A stretch of 64,000 nucleotides of DNA from Luteibacter anthropi (GTDB lineage Bacteria; Pseudomonadota; Gammaproteobacteria; Xanthomonadales; Rhodanobacteraceae), in assembly GCF_011759365.1 (NCBI RefSeq), contig NZ_JAARLZ010000002.1:576713-640712 (forward strand). Direction: 5' to 3'. Shown in pieces: positions 9,301 to 19,291 of the stretch; position 1 is the stretch's first letter, and each line of letters opens with the position of its first letter. A program made the position numbers and the translations under genes. Below the pieces are notes generated by a model. The model made no database searches, was not told the origin of the DNA, and saw only the letters and a list, made by a program, of their open reading frames with translations.

Positions 9301-12300
9301 GGGCAGCAAGACCGTCTTGCCGGTGTACTGGTTTGGCGCTCCGACGACGTTACGGTCAGTTACCGCATCGGGAATGGCAAAATGACCATCCAGCGTGACA
9401 TCGCCCGACGACGCACCCACGGCCAGCGGATTGGCCGACGCGAAGTCGGCGCCGGAAACGAAGCGGAACGAAGAACTCTGGCCACCGAGGAGTGTCGCGG
9501 ACGCAAACGATGCGGGCATGCCAAGCTTCGGCATGTTCGACGGACTGTTATCGGGCGTAGCCGGCGGCACGGGCAGGTTCGTCGGCGCGGTCGGCGGCAG
9601 CGCATCCGCACGAGGCGCAAATGGGGCATAGAAAAGCTGCGTGCCGATGTCGGTGGTGCCGACATTGAGCGACACATAGCTTACATAATCCGCATGCCCG
9701 CTGATGTACTTCGCATAGTTGGATGAATAAGCCTTGTAATCGCTATCCAGCGGCTGTAGCAGCGGTGACGGAGTGGTCTCACGGAAGCCCTGGAAATCGA
9801 AGAAGTTATCGAATATCCAACTCTGGTAGGCCGCGACATAACCGTCGTAACTGCTGAAGTCCCCGGGTTGCGGCGCGACCAGCGAACTGGGCTGGTACGA
9901 GTAGAAGCCGGGTCCCGAGTTGACCATGTTGAAGGTGAAGGCCCATTTGCGGTTATCGCCGTCACCTACTTCATCAATGTAGCGCCCGTAGTTGGCGTAA
10001 TAGTCGGACGACTGCTTGCGTAGCGGGGCCTGAATAGGTGCCCAGTAGGGATCCTTTGTCAGGTCGGCCGTACCGCCGCCGGGCGTGCCGCCGTTCGACG
10101 CATCGCCGTTCTTCAGGTTGATGGTGCCGTTGTCCCAGAGGCTATGCGAATCCAGGTAAGCCAGCGAGCCCTGGTAGGCGGCAAGCGCCTTGTCATAGAC
10201 CGGATCACGGACCGCTGCATCCGAACGCGGCGCAAACGGTGCGTAGAAGAGCTGCGTACCGATACCCGTGGTGCCGACGTTGAGCGATACGTAATTGACG
10301 TAGTCGGCATGGCCGCTGATGTACTTCGCGTAATTGGTCGAGTACGCGCCGTAATCGACGTCCAGCGGCTGCAGAAGCGGCGCAGGCGTCGTCTCGCGAT
10401 AGCCCTGGAAATCGAAGAAGTTAAGGAAGATCCAGTCCTGATAAGCCGCCACGTAGTCTGCGTAGGTACCGTAATCTCCGATCCGGGGAGCTGCCAGCGT
10501 ACTGGGACTGTAGGAATAGAATCCGGGACCTGAATTCACCAGATTGAAGGTGAAGGCCCATTGGCGATTGTCGTTGTCGCCGATTTCGCCGATATACCGG
10601 CCGTAGTTGGCGTAGTACGTGGTGGACTGATCCTTCATGGGTGCCTGAAGCGGAACCCAGTACGGATCTTTCGTCAGGTTGGCCGTACCACCGCCAGGCG
10701 TACCACCATTGGAGGCATCACCGTCCTTCAGGTTGATGGTGCCGTTGTCCCACAGATTCGTCGCATCCATATAAGCCTGCGATTTCCGGTATTCCCCCAG
10801 CGCCACGCTATAGCCGTTGTCGTCAACCGGGACCGGTGGATCGTTCAGCACGGCGCCGTTGTTCTGCTGGTAGAAGCCATCGCTGATGCTTGCCTTGACG
10901 TCGACGGTCCCGCCTGCCCGGAAGGTCAGGACGGGCGCCTCGGCACCATACCGATAGGCCAGCGAAATGTTTCCGCTGCTGTCAGTGGTGCCTGCGCCGA
11001 GGTTCCAGTTGGTGAGGATATGGATGGCCCCGGTGTCCACGTTGGCCGCCAGAGGGTTGTCCAGTTCCACACCGGGCCGGACGTGGATGTTGCCGATCGA
11101 GGCAAAGCGACTTCCAAAGGTGAAGCCGGGCTTCTGGATGAAGCCCATCAGCGTGCCGGGGCCGTTGGCGGCGTCGCCACCGGCATAGCCGTAAAAACCC
11201 GCATGGTCCGCGTTGACTGTCGACGGCTGGAAGAAATACTGCGACAGGTAGGATTTGAGCTGGTCGTCCCCTTGGGGTGCGTCGAGTACCTTGCCCGTTG
11301 CGTCGGTCCAGATGCCTGCCACCATCACGGGCTTGCCGGTCGACGGGTCCCGCATGAACCAGCCTGAGGGGTCCACGATGCCATCGAAATGCTTCGCCAG
11401 GTCGCCCGACGCATCGGCCGTGCTCCACACCGCATACGGTTCAACGGTGACATCGCGTGCACCGGTGAGCCCCGCCGGGCGATCGATCTGTACGGGCACG
11501 TCACCATCGGCAAGCAACGGTGCGCGGAAGCTGATGCGACCGCCCGCGATCGGCGTGCTGGAGCCACCGGCTACGTTGATCGTCGCATTGGGGCCGACGT
11601 GAATGCTGCCGGCATCGGCACGCTGCACGCGCTGGTAGCCGTACGTGGGATCCAGGCTGCCGTCGCCCTTCCCGGTCGTGCCAATCACGACATCGCCGCC
11701 GCGCTGCTCCGGAATGCTGCTGCTCGCGTCCAGCGAACCTTCCACGTCCACGCCGTCACGACCGTAGAGTTCGATACGCCCACCGACCGGACCCGACGCA
11801 TCGATGCTGCCATCGATACGGGTGGTACCGCCATCGGCGTACAGGTATACCTTGTTCGCGCCGATGCGCTGGCCCGATGACAGCACCAGGTCGCCGTTGC
11901 CGCTGGTGATGTCCAGCAGGCCCGTAGCGCCCGCCGCCGAAGCGATGCGCGCCAGGTTGTCCAGATTCACCGCGGTACCCGCCGCGTAAGTGAAGTAGCC
12001 ACCGCGCCAACCCGAGGCGGCATGTCCATCGATGCTGCCATCCAGACGCGCCGCCTGCGCCGCTTGCATGGTGAACGTGCCGGCGTCGCCGCCCGCCTGC
12101 CCACCACCGAAACGCAGTGACGAGCCGGCCGCCACATTGACGTTGCCCTTGCTGGACACCAGCGAGAGACGACCGCCCGGGGCATACGTCGTGGTATCGA
12201 AGAACGTACGGTTGATACCCGCCACGTCCAGCGTGGTCCCGGCAGCTACGTTGACATCGCCCTGCGTTGCGCTGGCCGAAAGCGCACCGGCGGTGGCGCG

Positions 12301-15300
12301 CACGTTCATGCCCAGGTCGATGTCCGAACCCGTGAGCGACAGGCTGCCACCAAGCGCATCGCGATCCAGTGCCTGGCCGGCAGCGCTCTTGAGCACCATG
12401 CTGCCCGTGGTGGTCAGCGCCGTATTGGCGGCACTGTCGGCAAGGAACACCGGTGCCGACAGGTTGACATTGGCCGCGCCAAAATCGACCGCGCCCGAAC
12501 CCTGGCCCGCCATGCCCTGGCCTGCCGTCGCCGTGAAGGTGCCAAATCCGTTGAAGGCCGTGGCACCGGCGCCAAAATCGATTTCACTGGCGCTGACAGC
12601 GAGTCGGCCACGGGCCGCGCTGTTCGTCGCGCCCGGCTGTGTGCCCAGCGCGTTTCCGAACGCCACCGTGCCGGCACTGATGGAGACGTTGCCGCCATCA
12701 CCGACCATCGTCGCCGCATTGAGGGTCAGCGACTTGCCGAGGGCAATCGCGAGATCGCCAAGGAAATCCATTTCGCCCCGGCTGCGCAAGGTCACCTGAT
12801 CCGCATTGCGGAACAGGTTGAGCGTACGGCTACCGATTACCAGGCCATTGTCGCCACCGTCACGCCCGTCGGCGACGAAGGCAATACGGTTGGCATTCGC
12901 ATCAATGGCCGAACCGGTGAACGATGCATTTTCATCGACGAGCATGCGTCCGGTGGCATCCAGCGTGAGCGCCGTGCCTCCCTGTACGACCGCGCCTGCG
13001 TCGATCGTGAGCTTGCCTGACGGCGTACCGGCCGGACCGTCGACGCCGGTCACCTGATGGCGGATCACCGCTGCGGTGCCATTCTGGGAAACGCGCACCA
13101 GTGCACCATCGCCGTTCACCGCCGGCGTCGGCTTGCCATCACTGCCCGTTCCAGGATTCACACCGAATACCACCGGCTGGCTGCCCACGGGGTTGGAGGT
13201 GCCGCGCGCCTGCAGGACGCTTCCTGACTCCAGCGTCACGCCATCACCGGTTCCGCCGTCCTTCGCCACCAGCATGATTTCCTGGCCCGCAAGCGGATGG
13301 CTGGCATCGTTGGAGAGCAGCACGCTGTCGGCCACCGTATCGATGCGGTCGCCTTCCGTCGTGCTGGTGCGCGTGCCGCCCAGCAACAGGCTGCCCGCGC
13401 CAAGCTGGGTCAGTCCATCGGCCGACAGGCCAAGGTAGCCGTCGCGCGCCGTGGTATCGGTGCCAAGCACCTGGATCGCCTCCGCGGCAATGTCTACCTG
13501 GGAACTGCGTCCCTTGCTGGCCGGCTGTGCCGTCAGCGTGGTGCCGAGATTCAGGCGCGAGCCGGCATCCAGCATCAGGCGTCCGGCGTCGGCTGCCAGG
13601 CGCGGAGCCACCTGGCCGGCCTTCGTCGCCTTGTTGCCGAAGAAGGTATCGGCATCCGTGAAGGTGTATTGCGAATACTGCTGCCAGACGTCGCGCGACT
13701 GCACCCGGAAGTTCGACGTCAGTGCGTCGTGCGCTCCCGAGAGCCCGTCGCCGAAGTAACCCGAAACCACGTACGAGCCATCCGGCTGCTGGACATTGCG
13801 CCCGGCAACACCCACGCCCGGCTGCTGGACGATCCGGAAGGCACCTGCGATCTCCGCATAGCGGGCCGGCAGGAGCGTGTACCAACCTGCCGGCAGGCCC
13901 GGCACACCACTCAGGTAAACCTGCTGCCCCACGGACGGGCCGTCGCCACCTTGCGCGGCGAAGGCCGAGTCGTATGACGCCACGTTCGGCTGCTTGCCGG
14001 GAAGGACGGCGTAGATGGGACGCCCGTCGGCATACAGCGGATCGCCTGACGATGGTTTGCCACCCGGCACCGTCGCCCGCTGCGCGAGCACGTCACGGCT
14101 GCCACCCGTACCCGGCACCCACTCACCTGCCTGCAATGAGCCGCCGCCGGAGAGATCGATGGTGGCGCCTTCATCAAGGGAAAGGTTGTCGCCATGCAGC
14201 GCGACCTGCTTGGAGGGGGGAGCCGTCAGGTCGTTGGACGCGGTGACGGGGGAGCCGTTGTAACGCCACTGGACACCATCGATCGTGCTTCCATAGGGCA
14301 CGGTCTGGTTGTCGAGCGACACCGAGGTCACGCTGCCCTGTGCCAGGTGAACCGACGAGGTGGTCACCAGCGGGATCTGCTTCGGATCCAGCCCGATCGC
14401 TGCGGCTTCGCGCGTTGCATCCTTGACACCGAGGATGATGCTGCCCGAAGGAGCACGGATGGTGCCTCCCTGCTCGATATGATCTGCATCCAGGAGCAGT
14501 GTCCCGCCCGCAGAGAGAGGACTCTGCGAAGCGCCTCCGGGCAGCATCGTTATGGTGGTTTGTAGCGAATTGCCATGGGCATCCAGTGCCCCGCCGGCGT
14601 TGGCGATAATGGCGTAGCTGTAGTCCGTGACCGGATACAGCTGAGCTGCCTTGAATGTAAGGTCACCCGTGGCGTAGAGCACGCCGGTAATCTTCTGCCC
14701 GAGCGACGTGTATGCCTGGTTCGTAGGGGCGACGAAACGGATGTCGCCGCTGGCATCGAATGTCGCCGATGCCCAGTTTGCAAGGCTCAGCAACCCACCT
14801 ATGTCGATCTGCGTGCCCGTCATCCGAAGCTGTGCGTCACCTCGTGTCAGTGACGGCGACGCCGTCGGGCTCATGAGGCCCACGAACGACAGGTAGGGTG
14901 CGTTGACCTCGACATGGCTTCCTGCCGTCGCGGACAGGCTGTTGGTCGCCGCCTGGAAGGCGCGACCCAGCGACAGGCTGACGTCGCCCGAGAAGACAAC
15001 GGGCAGGATGTCCGTGCCATCGATGCCCAGCTGCAAGGTAGTGATACCCGAGTCGCGCAGCGTATCGGCCGTCAGGTTGAGTGTGCCACTGGCGCTGCCA
15101 GCCTCGATGGCGCCACGCTCGCTGGCGGCATCCGGCAGCTTGCCACCACTTGCGCTGATGACAAAACGGGTGGGTGCCGGATACCCGCCATTCTGGTTGA
15201 TGACATGCTCACCACCGAGTGACAACGTGCCCCCCTCGGCAAAGGGCGAGCCCCCTTGCGCCTTCAAGGTGGCACTGCTGTAGAGTCCGGCTGCCGCCAG

Positions 15301-18300
15301 CATGGTGATCTTGCCGCCGTCACTCCACACGGGCGTGGCGACATAATCCGTATTCTCGCCATTGAGGCGCTTCGACGACACCGGTACGTCAAAGGTATCC
15401 GAGGTACCGGAGACATCCAGCACCGCGCCTGCCTCGGCCACCACATAACCACTGTTGGACGCCAGCCCGATACTGCCGCCATCGAGAATGGTACCCGTAC
15501 GAGGAGATGCGCCTGTCGGCAATCCGCCGGTACTGCGGGTCACGGCAGCCGCAAGCGGATCGATCAGGGCGATGCCGCTTGCGTCCAGCTTGCTGTCCGA
15601 CCCCAGCCATACGCGCGTCGATACGGCGGGCAGTGGCGTCGTGGTGATGAAGTCCCGGGTGCCGACATCGATCTGGCCACCGGGTGCCCTTACCGATCCA
15701 TGGATAAGCGTTGCCTGCGTACCGCGCAAGGACACCGCCCCACCTGCATCGACATCCACGCCGGCCCCGTGCTCCACGGAGAGCGTACCCGTTGCGCCAG
15801 CGTAAGACGGTGCCCCGGCGCCGGGTGAACCGGGCAACAGGTTCCAGAACAGGTAGTCGCCGGCAGCCAGCGAGAAACCCGGGCCATGCCCGGTACGTGT
15901 ATCGCGCGTTGCCCAGCGCGTATACGGAGCCAGCTGCGCCAGCGAGGACAGTGCCGGGTTACGGACATCGCCCCCCGTACCGAGCAGGCGCAGGGCATCG
16001 ACGTCGGCAACGAGGTTGTTGTGGCGAACCGTGACCTGGGTGCCCTTTGCAATCGTTGCATCGGTGATCGCGTCGAGCTGGTAGTTGTCGAACCCCTGGC
16101 TTGCGAAGAACGAAGGATCCAGCCACAGGCCATTGGGATTGACCAGGTCCGTGCGCTGGCCGCCAATGCGGATCTCCGGCGCCTGTAGCGTCAGGGTGCC
16201 ACCGCCGCTGAATCCTTCACTGAGGATCGTGCCGGCCATGGTGACGCGGCCACCATTGAGTGCCTTGGGCGGCGCGGGAATCACGCCATAGTCAAGCGCG
16301 CCGCCCGTGACGTAGGTACGCAGCGAAACATCGCCACCATGACCGGCCGGAACCCCGTGGGTGAGGCGGACATCCCCGCCCGCATCCACATAGCCACCAC
16401 CGGAAACGTCGATGACACTTCCCTGCTGGAGGTTGATCGAACCCGTGCCGTCGATGCCCTTCGCCGCATCGCCGGAGAAGGCCTGCTGGGTCTGCAGGCT
16501 GATGCTGCCACCATTGATGTAGCGATAACCTGCCTGCTGCTCCGGTGCCTTGGCCGTGTCGTTCACCCACAGGCCGCGTGTACTGAGCGAGGCGCCGTCC
16601 GCCAGGGTGATATCCGCCGGCCGTACGGCATTGCGGTCAATCCCCGGCCCGGGTGCCGCGATAGGCTGGGTCGCGGTCAGCGAGATGCTCCCCGCCGGAG
16701 CGGCAATCGCACCATTGACGTCGATGCGGCCACCGGTGAGCGACACGCTGCCGCCCGCCCCCACCACCAGGTTGCTGCCCGCTGCCACCACGATGGCCGA
16801 TGGCGAGGTGATGTCGACACTGTCAAAGCCGGCGCGGGCAATCTTGTCCGCCGAGACCACGAGCCAGCTACGCAGATCGTTATCGTCCGTGGCCGTGCTG
16901 TCCTGCGCGGCCAGCACATCTTCCCACGGTGTATCGGCGTTGAATCCGGGTGTGAGGTGATCAAGAACCAGCGACGACTGCTGTACCCGGATACCCATGC
17001 TGTAGGGCGCGCGGGTCAGTGCGGCCGGTGTTTCGTTGATGGTGATCTTGCCACCATGCGGCTGAGTGCCATTGGCCACCTGTCGCGTGCCCGGCGTCGC
17101 CTGAGCCGAAATATCCCCGTCGAGCACGAGGGCATCCGCGGCCCTCACCGTCATCGTGCCGGCATCGGAACCCACGACGAAGCCTTCGCTCCAGCGGTGG
17201 CTGCCGCCCATGATCGGCGAGTTGTACGTTTCGCTGACGCCCCAACGCGCATGGTTACTGGTGAACTGGCCTGCAAATCCCACGTACATCACGTTGGGAT
17301 CGGCATCGGCGATGTTATGGATCAGGCCGTCGGCGCCCAGCAGGTTCGGCGTGTCGATCCAGCCGGCCTGGTAGGCCAGGTAACCGCCGTCCATGCTGAT
17401 TCGGGAGCCGTCGCGCACAATGACCTGGCGACCGTCCAGGGTGACATTGCCGCCGTGCGTGAGCATCTGGGAAATGTCGCGCGGCACGTTCTCGACATAG
17501 CCGCCGACATTCAGGATAGGACTGCCGATCCAGTCCAGCCCGTCCGCGCGCGTACCGGAGACGCTGCCGTCCACCGTCACGTTCTTCTGCGTATAGAGGA
17601 AGCTGTTGCGCTGGAGCGGCGAATTCGCCAGCTCGTTCTGGCCGATGCGGGGAATGGTGATCAGCAGCGCGGAAGACGGCAGCATCACATTGGCGATGCC
17701 GGACACATCGATGATCGCGCCGCTGTCGACGTAAACCCGGGACGCATCGGGACGGAGGTCGCTGTATACAGGCAACGCCTGCAGGGTGACATTCGCCCCT
17801 GGCGCCTCCACCAGCGAACCACCATCAAGCCTGACCTGGTTGCCGCCCATGTACACGGAACCGGTCACGAAGGCCTCGTCCGCCGCTGCGCTGGAAGAGG
17901 TGGTCGTGCCATCCTTCTCCGGCAGGATGGCGGTCACCGATCCTTTGGTCAGCTCCAGAGTGCCGCCGGCGGCGGGATTGGTGGGGGTAAAGGTACCCGT
18001 GGCGGCAAGAAGAGAGATGGCGCCCGGATAGGCGATGCTTGTCGATGCCAGCACCACACCCGCTTGCGTGACGTCGTAGCCGAGTATCGAAACCGTTCCG
18101 CGACGGGATTGCACGATACCCGTATTGGTCACGGATCCATCCGTGTGAACGCGGGCCGGGTTGTTGTCGTAAAGATCCAGCGGCCCCGTCGTGTTCCGGT
18201 TGGTGAGTACGGTCGATGCCGCCAGGATGGCGTGTCCATCGTCAGCCACGATCGAACCTGCGTTCGATACATTCGGCGCAGCGACCAGCACGAATCCCTG

Positions 18301-19233
18301 GTTGCCGCTGGTAATCGACGCACCCTTCTCGATCACGACGTCGTGGTTGCGGCCATCAGTGAACGAAGCCGTCAGGATCGGTGCATCGTTGACGCCGATA
18401 CCATCCTTGAGGAAGCGGGCGTTGCTGGCCTTCACGTCGTCACTGAACAGGTTCAGCGAGCTGGCGATCAGGGAACGCGTATTCACCTGCGAACCGGCGC
18501 CGAAGATGACGCCATTGCGATTGAGCAGGTACACCGTACCCTCGGCCTTCATCTGGCCAAGGATCTGGCTGGGCTGGGCTGACGGATCGTTGATGCGGTT
18601 GAGCGCGATCCAGTCGTTCTTGCCGTCGCTCTGGTTGCCTGCGCTCTGGTTGAAGTACAAGGTGGTGTTGCGACCGACGTTGAAGCTGTCCCAGGTAAGG
18701 ATGGCCTTCTTGTCGGTCTGCTTCACCTCGACCGTGTGCTTGCCAGCGGCCACCGTGTCGGTGGGCATGTTGGCGTTCTGCCAAAGGCTGGGATCGGCAC
18801 CGATGCCCGCCGACGGCACCAGGCCACCGTTGGCCACGCCGTCGGACACCTTGGACGCCAGCTGCTGCGCAGCGCTTTGCGCGGCTTTCTGCGCCTGCAT
18901 CTGCGCGGCCACCGCAGCCGCGGCGTTGTCGAGGTTCTGGATCGATTGCTGGACGCGCTGCTGCAGGAGCGCGCTGCCCGGCGTGAAGCTGACGTTGCCA
19001 CCGGCTGCACCGCCCTGCCCGCCCGGAGCAGGCGCCGGGGCGGGTGTCGTGCCGGCCTGTTTGCTGGCGAACCATGCCGGCGTGAAGGCTGGCGGCGTCG
19101 CTGCATGCGCAGCGCCACTGCCAGACAGCGCGATGGCGATGAGATGGCATACGGCGCGACGACGCAGCGTCGGCCGGAGTGCGGGAGGAGCCGGGCGGCG
19201 GGGTTCGGCGGAAGTCCTGGTACGTACGATCAT
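6334..19233 (-). CDS. Giant filamentous-haemagglutinin-like TpsA exoprotein
   Basis: 4299 residues from the ATG at 19233; earlier in-frame codons add a 29-residue extension with no signal-peptide character. A basic N-terminus and hydrophobic stretch ending GSGAAHA form the signal peptide. An Ala/Gln-rich helical stretch follows. The TPS secretion domain lies at about residues 135-270, with ILTWDSFNVGR, TTLYFNQ and LLNRNGVIFGAGSQVNT. The long middle is made of Gly/Asp-rich beta-helix-type repeats. Around residues 2810-3210 there is a tandem duplication of about 205 residues rich in Tyr and Trp. No C-terminal toxin domain is evident; the end (SLLTPEERKHLKYN) is polar. It would be secreted across the outer membrane by the TpsB encoded at the head of the operon (25186-26796), which is separated from it by six genes. 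An adhesin or surface-structure role is the family default; the ligand is unknown. Confidence 0.92.
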   Translation of the reverse strand: MIVRTRTSAEPRRPAPPALRPTLRRRAVCHLIAIALSGSGAAHAATPPAFTPAWFASKQAGTTPAPAPAPGGQGGAAGGNVSFTPGSALLQQRVQQSIQNLDNAAAAVAAQMQAQKAAQSAAQQLASKVSDGVANGGLVPSAGIGADPSLWQNANMPTDTVAAGKHTVEVKQTDKKAILTWDSFNVGRNTTLYFNQSAGNQSDGKNDWIALNRINDPSAQPSQILGQMKAEGTVYLLNRNGVIFGAGSQVNTRSLIASSLNLFSDDVKASNARFLKDGIGVNDAPILTASFTDGRNHDVVIEKGASITSGNQGFVLVAAPNVSNAGSIVADDGHAILAASTVLTNRNTTGPLDLYDNNPARVHTDGSVTNTGIVQSRRGTVSILGYDVTQAGVVLASTSIAYPGAISLLAATGTFTPTNPAAGGTLELTKGSVTAILPEKDGTTTSSSAAADEAFVTGSVYMGGNQVRLDGGSLVEAPGANVTLQALPVYSDLRPDASRVYVDSGAIIDVSGIANVMLPSSALLITIPRIGQNELANSPLQRNSFLYTQKNVTVDGSVSGTRADGLDWIGSPILNVGGYVENVPRDISQMLTHGGNVTLDGRQVIVRDGSRISMDGGYLAYQAGWIDTPNLLGADGLIHNIADADPNVMYVGFAGQFTSNHARWGVSETYNSPIMGGSHRWSEGFVVGSDAGTMTVRAADALVLDGDISAQATPGTRQVANGTQPHGGKITINETPAALTRAPYSMGIRVQQSSLVLDHLTPGFNADTPWEDVLAAQDSTATDDNDLRSWLVVSADKIARAGFDSVDITSPSAIVVAAGSNLVVGAGGSVSLTGGRIDVNGAIAAPAGSISLTATQPIAAPGPGIDRNAVRPADITLADGASLSTRGLWVNDTAKAPEQQAGYRYINGGSISLQTQQAFSGDAAKGIDGTGSINLQQGSVIDVSGGGYVDAGGDVRLTHGVPAGHGGDVSLRTYVTGGALDYGVIPAPPKALNGGRVTMAGTILSEGFSGGGTLTLQAPEIRIGGQRTDLVNPNGLWLDPSFFASQGFDNYQLDAITDATIAKGTQVTVRHNNLVADVDALRLLGTGGDVRNPALSSLAQLAPYTRWATRDTRTGHGPGFSLAAGDYLFWNLLPGSPGAGAPSYAGATGTLSVEHGAGVDVDAGGAVSLRGTQATLIHGSVRAPGGQIDVGTRDFITTTPLPAVSTRVWLGSDSKLDASGIALIDPLAAAVTRSTGGLPTGASPRTGTILDGGSIGLASNSGYVVAEAGAVLDVSGTSDTFDVPVSSKRLNGENTDYVATPVWSDGGKITMLAAAGLYSSATLKAQGGSPFAEGGTLSLGGEHVINQNGGYPAPTRFVISASGGKLPDAASERGAIEAGSASGTLNLTADTLRDSGITTLQLGIDGTDILPVVFSGDVSLSLGRAFQAATNSLSATAGSHVEVNAPYLSFVGLMSPTASPSLTRGDAQLRMTGTQIDIGGLLSLANWASATFDASGDIRFVAPTNQAYTSLGQKITGVLYATGDLTFKAAQLYPVTDYSYAIIANAGGALDAHGNSLQTTITMLPGGASQSPLSAGGTLLLDADHIEQGGTIRAPSGSIILGVKDATREAAAIGLDPKQIPLVTTSSVHLAQGSVTSVSLDNQTVPYGSTIDGVQWRYNGSPVTASNDLTAPPSKQVALHGDNLSLDEGATIDLSGGGSLQAGEWVPGTGGSRDVLAQRATVPGGKPSSGDPLYADGRPIYAVLPGKQPNVASYDSAFAAQGGDGPSVGQQVYLSGVPGLPAGWYTLLPARYAEIAGAFRIVQQPGVGVAGRNVQQPDGSYVVSGYFGDGLSGAHDALTSNFRVQSRDVWQQYSQYTFTDADTFFGNKATKAGQVAPRLAADAGRLMLDAGSRLNLGTTLTAQPASKGRSSQVDIAAEAIQVLGTDTTARDGYLGLSADGLTQLGAGSLLLGGTRTSTTEGDRIDTVADSVLLSNDASHPLAGQEIMLVAKDGGTGDGVTLESGSVLQARGTSNPVGSQPVVFGVNPGTGSDGKPTPAVNGDGALVRVSQNGTAAVIRHQVTGVDGPAGTPSGKLTIDAGAVVQGGTALTLDATGRMLVDENASFTGSAIDANANRIAFVADGRDGGDNGLVIGSRTLNLFRNADQVTLRSRGEMDFLGDLAIALGKSLTLNAATMVGDGGNVSISAGTVAFGNALGTQPGATNSAARGRLAVSASEIDFGAGATAFNGFGTFTATAGQGMAGQGSGAVDFGAANVNLSAPVFLADSAANTALTTTGSMVLKSAAGQALDRDALGGSLSLTGSDIDLGMNVRATAGALSASATQGDVNVAAGTTLDVAGINRTFFDTTTYAPGGRLSLVSSKGNVNVAAGSSLRFGGGQAGGDAGTFTMQAAQAARLDGSIDGHAASGWRGGYFTYAAGTAVNLDNLARIASAAGATGLLDITSGNGDLVLSSGQRIGANKVYLYADGGTTRIDGSIDASGPVGGRIELYGRDGVDVEGSLDASSSIPEQRGGDVVIGTTGKGDGSLDPTYGYQRVQRADAGSIHVGPNATINVAGGSSTPIAGGRISFRAPLLADGDVPVQIDRPAGLTGARDVTVEPYAVWSTADASGDLAKHFDGIVDPSGWFMRDPSTGKPVMVAGIWTDATGKVLDAPQGDDQLKSYLSQYFFQPSTVNADHAGFYGYAGGDAANGPGTLMGFIQKPGFTFGSRFASIGNIHVRPGVELDNPLAANVDTGAIHILTNWNLGAGTTDSSGNISLAYRYGAEAPVLTFRAGGTVDVKASISDGFYQQNNGAVLNDPPVPVDDNGYSVALGEYRKSQAYMDATNLWDNGTINLKDGDASNGGTPGGGTANLTKDPYWVPLQAPMKDQSTTYYANYGRYIGEIGDNDNRQWAFTFNLVNSGPGFYSYSPSTLAAPRIGDYGTYADYVAAYQDWIFLNFFDFQGYRETTPAPLLQPLDVDYGAYSTNYAKYISGHADYVNYVSLNVGTTGIGTQLFYAPFAPRSDAAVRDPVYDKALAAYQGSLAYLDSHSLWDNGTINLKNGDASNGGTPGGGTADLTKDPYWAPIQAPLRKQSSDYYANYGRYIDEVGDGDNRKWAFTFNMVNSGPGFYSYQPSSLVAPQPGDFSSYDGYVAAYQSWIFDNFFDFQGFRETTPSPLLQPLDSDYKAYSSNYAKYISGHADYVSYVSLNVGTTDIGTQLFYAPFAPRADALPPTAPTNLPVPPATPDNSPSNMPKLGMPASFASATLLGGQSSSFRFVSGADFASANPLAVGASSGDVTLDGHFAIPDAVTDRNVVGAPNQYTGKTVLLPTTIRTGSGSIDVASSGDIRWLDNASPAGIYTAGVPADGTTAGTDVAVLRPSVKAPGQADTQPDMLVTGLVNPDRAGDISLVAKGDIDAIQNPTDPDGSSTRTKPGASLAQYWWQWMQTGNAADGSRSSINFGNFGQGVMSVGGNVSVNAGGDVSQLFVSLPTTWYMNPSGQGVVTVGGGDLSVHAGGDILSGGYFVARGKGRIDADGIIGASPDLAQFALPATAGAPSTPLSTIIAMQDGNVSVHATNGLDLGGVYNPSYYSAPGFQALLPAGHADSQSYSSDSSIDVSTTTGDLRFGSLKAPGAVFGMNGVAGPVLPATVSMTALDGAIDILADGQLYPSAKGNLTVMASDDISLSRQTVSDSRASFFGLIDSATSLPSPLNPITRSGTYILFTENSPLNYHDATPLHGDDHEPVRIYSLHGDIKDGIEAPNGFNYLSLLIAPQKQAMIYAGRDIVNLAFIGQHAHDADITRIAAGRDIYDTAFQAQGFDGYILNGYALPGQMLVGGPGSFLVEAGRDIGPLTTQAEVIATSTPKMPTGIQSVGNLYNPALPHEGADVNVAFGVGPGTDTAAFLARYLDQPDATSGLGSFDDDLVAFMTRRVAGQVVDTGYVKDKPVITLTVAQARQLLSREPEYVQRLFAERVLFRILATVGSDYNNALSPFHNQYARGYQALDSLFPAARGYTANGNGEGGGNGAAQPLYTGNLDIRSTTIQTQQGGDVTLVGPGGQIIVGSTAAPSQITDSNGNVLAGPNTMGILTLEKGNINIFSDRSVLLAQSRIFTEQGGNMVIWSSNGDINAGQGAKTTAEIPPPVYVCDNDAWCRLDARGQVSGAGIATLQTVEGAPPGSVYLIAPRGTVDAGDAGIRVSGDIFIAAARVANADNIQVKGESLGIPVVASVNIGALNAASAAAGAATKAAEETARKQQNDARDKLPSVISVHVLGGSDAGASVTAPDGASPVSVIGTGSIDSARASLLTPEERKHLKYN
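9600..10795 (-). repeat. Tandem 615-bp duplication inside the TpsA gene
   Basis: Two adjacent copies (about 10205-10795 and 9600-10180) are in frame with a period of 615 bases, that is 205 codons. Matching anchors: GCATCCG at 9602 and at 10217. Both encode LWDNGTINLK, DASNGGTPGGGT, YYANYGRYI, NSGPGFYSY, NFFDFQG, YISGHADYV and LFYAPFAPR. Differences are scattered and often synonymous, so the duplication is not brand new. Confidence 0.9.
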
Positions 19234-19291
19234 GGCAGACCTCGAAGAGCAAAGGGTCGCGGCCGGAGGCCGCCACGTGTTTCGGCGTGGA

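Noticed and set aside
16339..18582. 747-codon plus-strand open frame inside the TpsA gene
   Set aside because: Antisense to the TPS domain region, with shadow-type composition and no good ribosome site.
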